Source: Streptomyces sp. NBC_00536 (GTDB taxonomy: Bacteria; Actinomycetota; Actinomycetes; Streptomycetales; Streptomycetaceae). From it: a stretch of DNA of 64,000 bases. Positions 62,093-64,000 of the stretch are shown here, in pieces. The translations under genes were made by a program, and so were the position numbers. The stretch's first letter is position 1; each line of letters opens with the position of its first letter. The DNA lies in assembly GCF_036346295.1 (NCBI RefSeq), contig NZ_CP107819.1, forward strand, positions 186,001-250,000, in the 5' to 3' direction. The notes under the pieces were generated by a model. That model was not told the DNA's origin. It searched no databases and was given only the letters and a program-made list of their open reading frames with translations.

Positions 62093-63280
62093 TCAGCCGA
62101 CGCGGCCCGCGCCCCGGGACGGGACGGCCGTCAGGACGGCCGGCGGGTGGTGGCCCGCGCGCGCGAAGGCGGCGGTGACGGCCCCGGTGACCGAGGGCGC
62201 GAGGGCGGCGGGCACCAGGGCGATCACCGAGCCGCCGAAGCCGCCGCCGGTCATCCGGGCCCCCAGGGCTCCCGCCCCGACCGCCGTGTCCACGGCGAGG
62301 TCGGTCTCCGGGCAGGACACCCGGTAGTCGTCCCGCAGGGACGCGTGCCCGGCCGTCAGCAACGGGCCGAGGGCGGGGGTGTCACCGGCCGCGAGGCGGG
62401 CGGCCGCCTCGGCGACCCGCGCGTCCTCCGTGACCACGTGCCGGACCAGGGGCGCGAGTTCGGCCGGGAGCGCGGCGAGCGCCTCGCCCAGCCGGTCGGC
62501 GGGGAGGTCACGCAGGGCGGGCAGCCCGAGCAGGCCGGCCGCGCGTTCGCAACCGGCGCGCAGGGCGGCGTACGCGCCGTCGCCCAGGTCGTGCTGCACG
62601 CGGGTGTCGATGACCAGCAGCACCAGGCCGTGGGCCGCGAGGTCGAAGGGCACCTGCCGGTGCTCCAGGGTGCGGCTGTCGAGGTGGAGGGCGGCCCCTT
62701 CGGCGCAGCACAGGGAGGCCATCTGGTCCATGATTCCGCAGGGCACGCCCGCGAAGGCGTTCTCGGCCCGCTGGGCGATCCGGGCGAGTTCGGGACGGGG
62801 CAGCGCCAGTCCGTACAGGTCGTCGTAGGCGACGGCCACCGCGCATTCGAGGGCGGCCGAGGAGGAGAGGCCCGCCCCGGTGGGCACCGTGCTGTCGATG
62901 TGGAGATCGGCGCCGCCCACCGGGTGTCCCGCCTCGGCGAGGGCCCAGACCGTGCCCGCCGGATAGCGGGCCCAGCCCGAGACCGTGCCGGGGGCCAGGT
63001 CCGCGACGCGGATCTCGGTGATCCGGTCGCCCTCGCGGGCGCTGTGCAGCCGCAGGACGCCGTCGTCCCGGCGCCGGGCGGCCACGCGGGTGGTCTGCGG
63101 CAGCGCCATGGGGAGGGCGAAGCCGTCGTTGTAGTCGGTGTGTTCACCGATGACGTTCACCCGGCCCGGGGCGGCCCAGACGCCGTCGGGGAGGCCGCCG
63201 TAGAGCGCGCCGAAGGCCCGCGCCGAGCGGGCTGCGTCCGGGGCGTCCGGAACGCGGCCGGGGTGGAGGTCGGGGCTCAC
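62093..63280 (-). CDS. galK: Galactokinase
   Basis: GTG 63280 overlaps the galT stop (GTGA). The 395-residue GHMP kinase has the galactokinase signature APGRVNVIGEHTDYNDGFAL (about 38-57), the ATP-binding STVPTGAGLSSSAALE, CGIMDQMASL, and the C-terminal GARMTGGGFGGSVIAL. It phosphorylates galactose at C1 for the GalT step. It is convergent with the LacI gene; no terminator is evident in the 34-bp gap. Confidence 0.95.
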   Translation of the reverse strand: MSPDLHPGRVPDAPDAARSARAFGALYGGLPDGVWAAPGRVNVIGEHTDYNDGFALPMALPQTTRVAARRRDDGVLRLHSAREGDRITEIRVADLAPGTVSGWARYPAGTVWALAEAGHPVGGADLHIDSTVPTGAGLSSSAALECAVAVAYDDLYGLALPRPELARIAQRAENAFAGVPCGIMDQMASLCCAEGAALHLDSRTLEHRQVPFDLAAHGLVLLVIDTRVQHDLGDGAYAALRAGCERAAGLLGLPALRDLPADRLGEALAALPAELAPLVRHVVTEDARVAEAAARLAAGDTPALGPLLTAGHASLRDDYRVSCPETDLAVDTAVGAGALGARMTGGGFGGSVIALVPAALAPSVTGAVTAAFARAGHHPPAVLTAVPSRGAGRVG

Positions 63281-64000
63281 ATCGCCTCCCGCAGGCGTCG
63301 TGCGGCCGTCTCCGGCGCGATGTCGTTGATGAAGGCTTCCATGCCGGATTCGGTCCCGGCCAGGTACTTGAGCTTGTCGTCCGTCCGTCGCACCGTGAAC
63401 AGCTCCAGGTGCAGGGCGAGTTCGTCGCCGCCGCGGGCGGGCGCCTGGTGCCAGGCGGAGATGTACGGGGTGGGGTCGGGGCGGTCGAAGAGCCGGTCGA
63501 AGCGGCGGAGCAGGTCCAGGTAGACGCCGGGGAACTCGGCCCGTTCCGCCTCGGAGAGCCGGGTCAGGTCCGGGACCCTGCGGTGCGGGTAGAGGTGCAC
63601 CTCGTAGGGCCAGCGGGCGGCGTACGGCACGAAGGCGGTCCAGTGCTCGCCCCGCAGCACCACCCGCTCCTCGGCGGCCCGCGCGCGGGCGACGAGGTCC
63701 TCGAAGAGGTTGCGGCCGGTGGCCGCGCGGTGCGCCGCGGCCGCGGCCGTCATCTTCACGGTGCGCGGGGGCGCCGCCGTGAACGCGTAGACCTGGCCGT
63801 GCGGGTGGGCCAGGGTCACGCCGATCTCGGCGCCGCGGTTCTCGAAGCAGTAGACCTGCTCGACACCGGGGCGGGCGGACAGCTCCGCGGTGCGGTCGGT
63901 CCACACGTCCAGGACCAGCCGGGCCCGGTCCGGGGTGAGGTCGGCGAAGCCTCCGGCGTGCTCGGGGGTGAAGCAGACCACTTCGCACCGGCCCGCCTCA
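63277..64000 (-). CDS. galT: Galactose-1-phosphate uridylyltransferase (5' end outside window)
   Basis: The frame is open through the right edge. The last-entered residues are EAGRCEVVCFTPEHAGGFADL, and the true start lies beyond 64000. The visible 240 residues contain FENRGAEIGVTLAHPHGQVYAF with the catalytic HPH, RWPYEVHLYPHRRVPDL and the metal-binding WHQAP region (SAWHQAPARG). Its stop overlaps the galK start by 4 bp, so galT-galK is an operon. It converts galactose-1-phosphate and UDP-glucose to UDP-galactose and glucose-1-phosphate. Confidence 0.93.
   Translation of the reverse strand, partial: EAGRCEVVCFTPEHAGGFADLTPDRARLVLDVWTDRTAELSARPGVEQVYCFENRGAEIGVTLAHPHGQVYAFTAAPPRTVKMTAAAAAHRAATGRNLFEDLVARARAAEERVVLRGEHWTAFVPYAARWPYEVHLYPHRRVPDLTRLSEAERAEFPGVYLDLLRRFDRLFDRPDPTPYISAWHQAPARGGDELALHLELFTVRRTDDKLKYLAGTESGMEAFINDIAPETAARRLREAM

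Overview
The window is high-GC DNA with strong third-position GC bias, GTG and ATG starts, many Tat/Sec-exported proteins, mycothiol-dependent enzyme families and a typical actinomycete inverted-repeat element. All of this fits a Streptomyces chromosome. No rRNA, tRNA, insertion sequence or CRISPR array was seen. About 55 genes or gene remnants are supported.

Layout. 0-5 kb: a cut-off HTH regulator, a small secreted protein, a methyltransferase, an exported serine hydrolase and a VWA-domain protein. 5-16 kb is the most unusual part. It holds a secreted ADP-ribosyltransferase (ART) of the pertussis/cholera/Scabin type, a convergent SUKH (SMI1/KNR4) protein, and several regulator-enzyme pairs (LysR-SDR, GlxA-type, TetR-reductase, MarR-cupin). 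It ends with a 769-residue protein that joins a macro domain, a uracil-DNA-glycosylase-like domain and a C-terminal R-S-ExE ART domain, followed by a GNAT acetyltransferase. 16-27 kb: a DUF4436 membrane protein, an exported agmatine-deiminase-like protein, an MFS exporter with a divergent metal-sensor-type ArsR and a perfect operator palindrome, a GH26 hydrolase, a metalloprotease, an alcohol dehydrogenase with its TetR, and small secreted proteins.

27-36 kb: a secreted beta-propeller protein with an early TTA codon, then two divergent operons. One encodes a KDPG-type aldolase, an N-acyl-D-amino-acid deacylase and a fold-III PLP dehydratase. The other encodes a PfkB sugar-acid kinase, RidA and a GntP permease. 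Together they read as a complete route from an N-acyl-D-amino sugar acid (N-acetyl-D-glucosaminate is the best guess) to pyruvate and glyceraldehyde-3-phosphate. 36-41 kb: a flavin amine oxidase with an APC permease, a deoxynucleoside kinase and a small membrane protein.

41-50 kb is a decayed potassium-uptake (kdp) locus. kdpA and the 5' part of kdpB are absent. Two non-identical kdpB 3' fragments lie in opposite orientations, the APC permease has an in-frame TAG, and kdpD carries a one-base frameshift, while kdpC and kdpE look intact. 50-64 kb: a RICIN lectin protein and a divergently regulated galactoside operon (LacI, lipoprotein, two ABC permeases, GH35 beta-galactosidase, SIS isomerase, ROK kinase, class II aldolase), followed by galK and galT. 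The set suggests uptake of a beta-galactoside such as Gal-GalNAc and separate handling of its two sugars. Short tandem repeats sit at several gene ends across the window.
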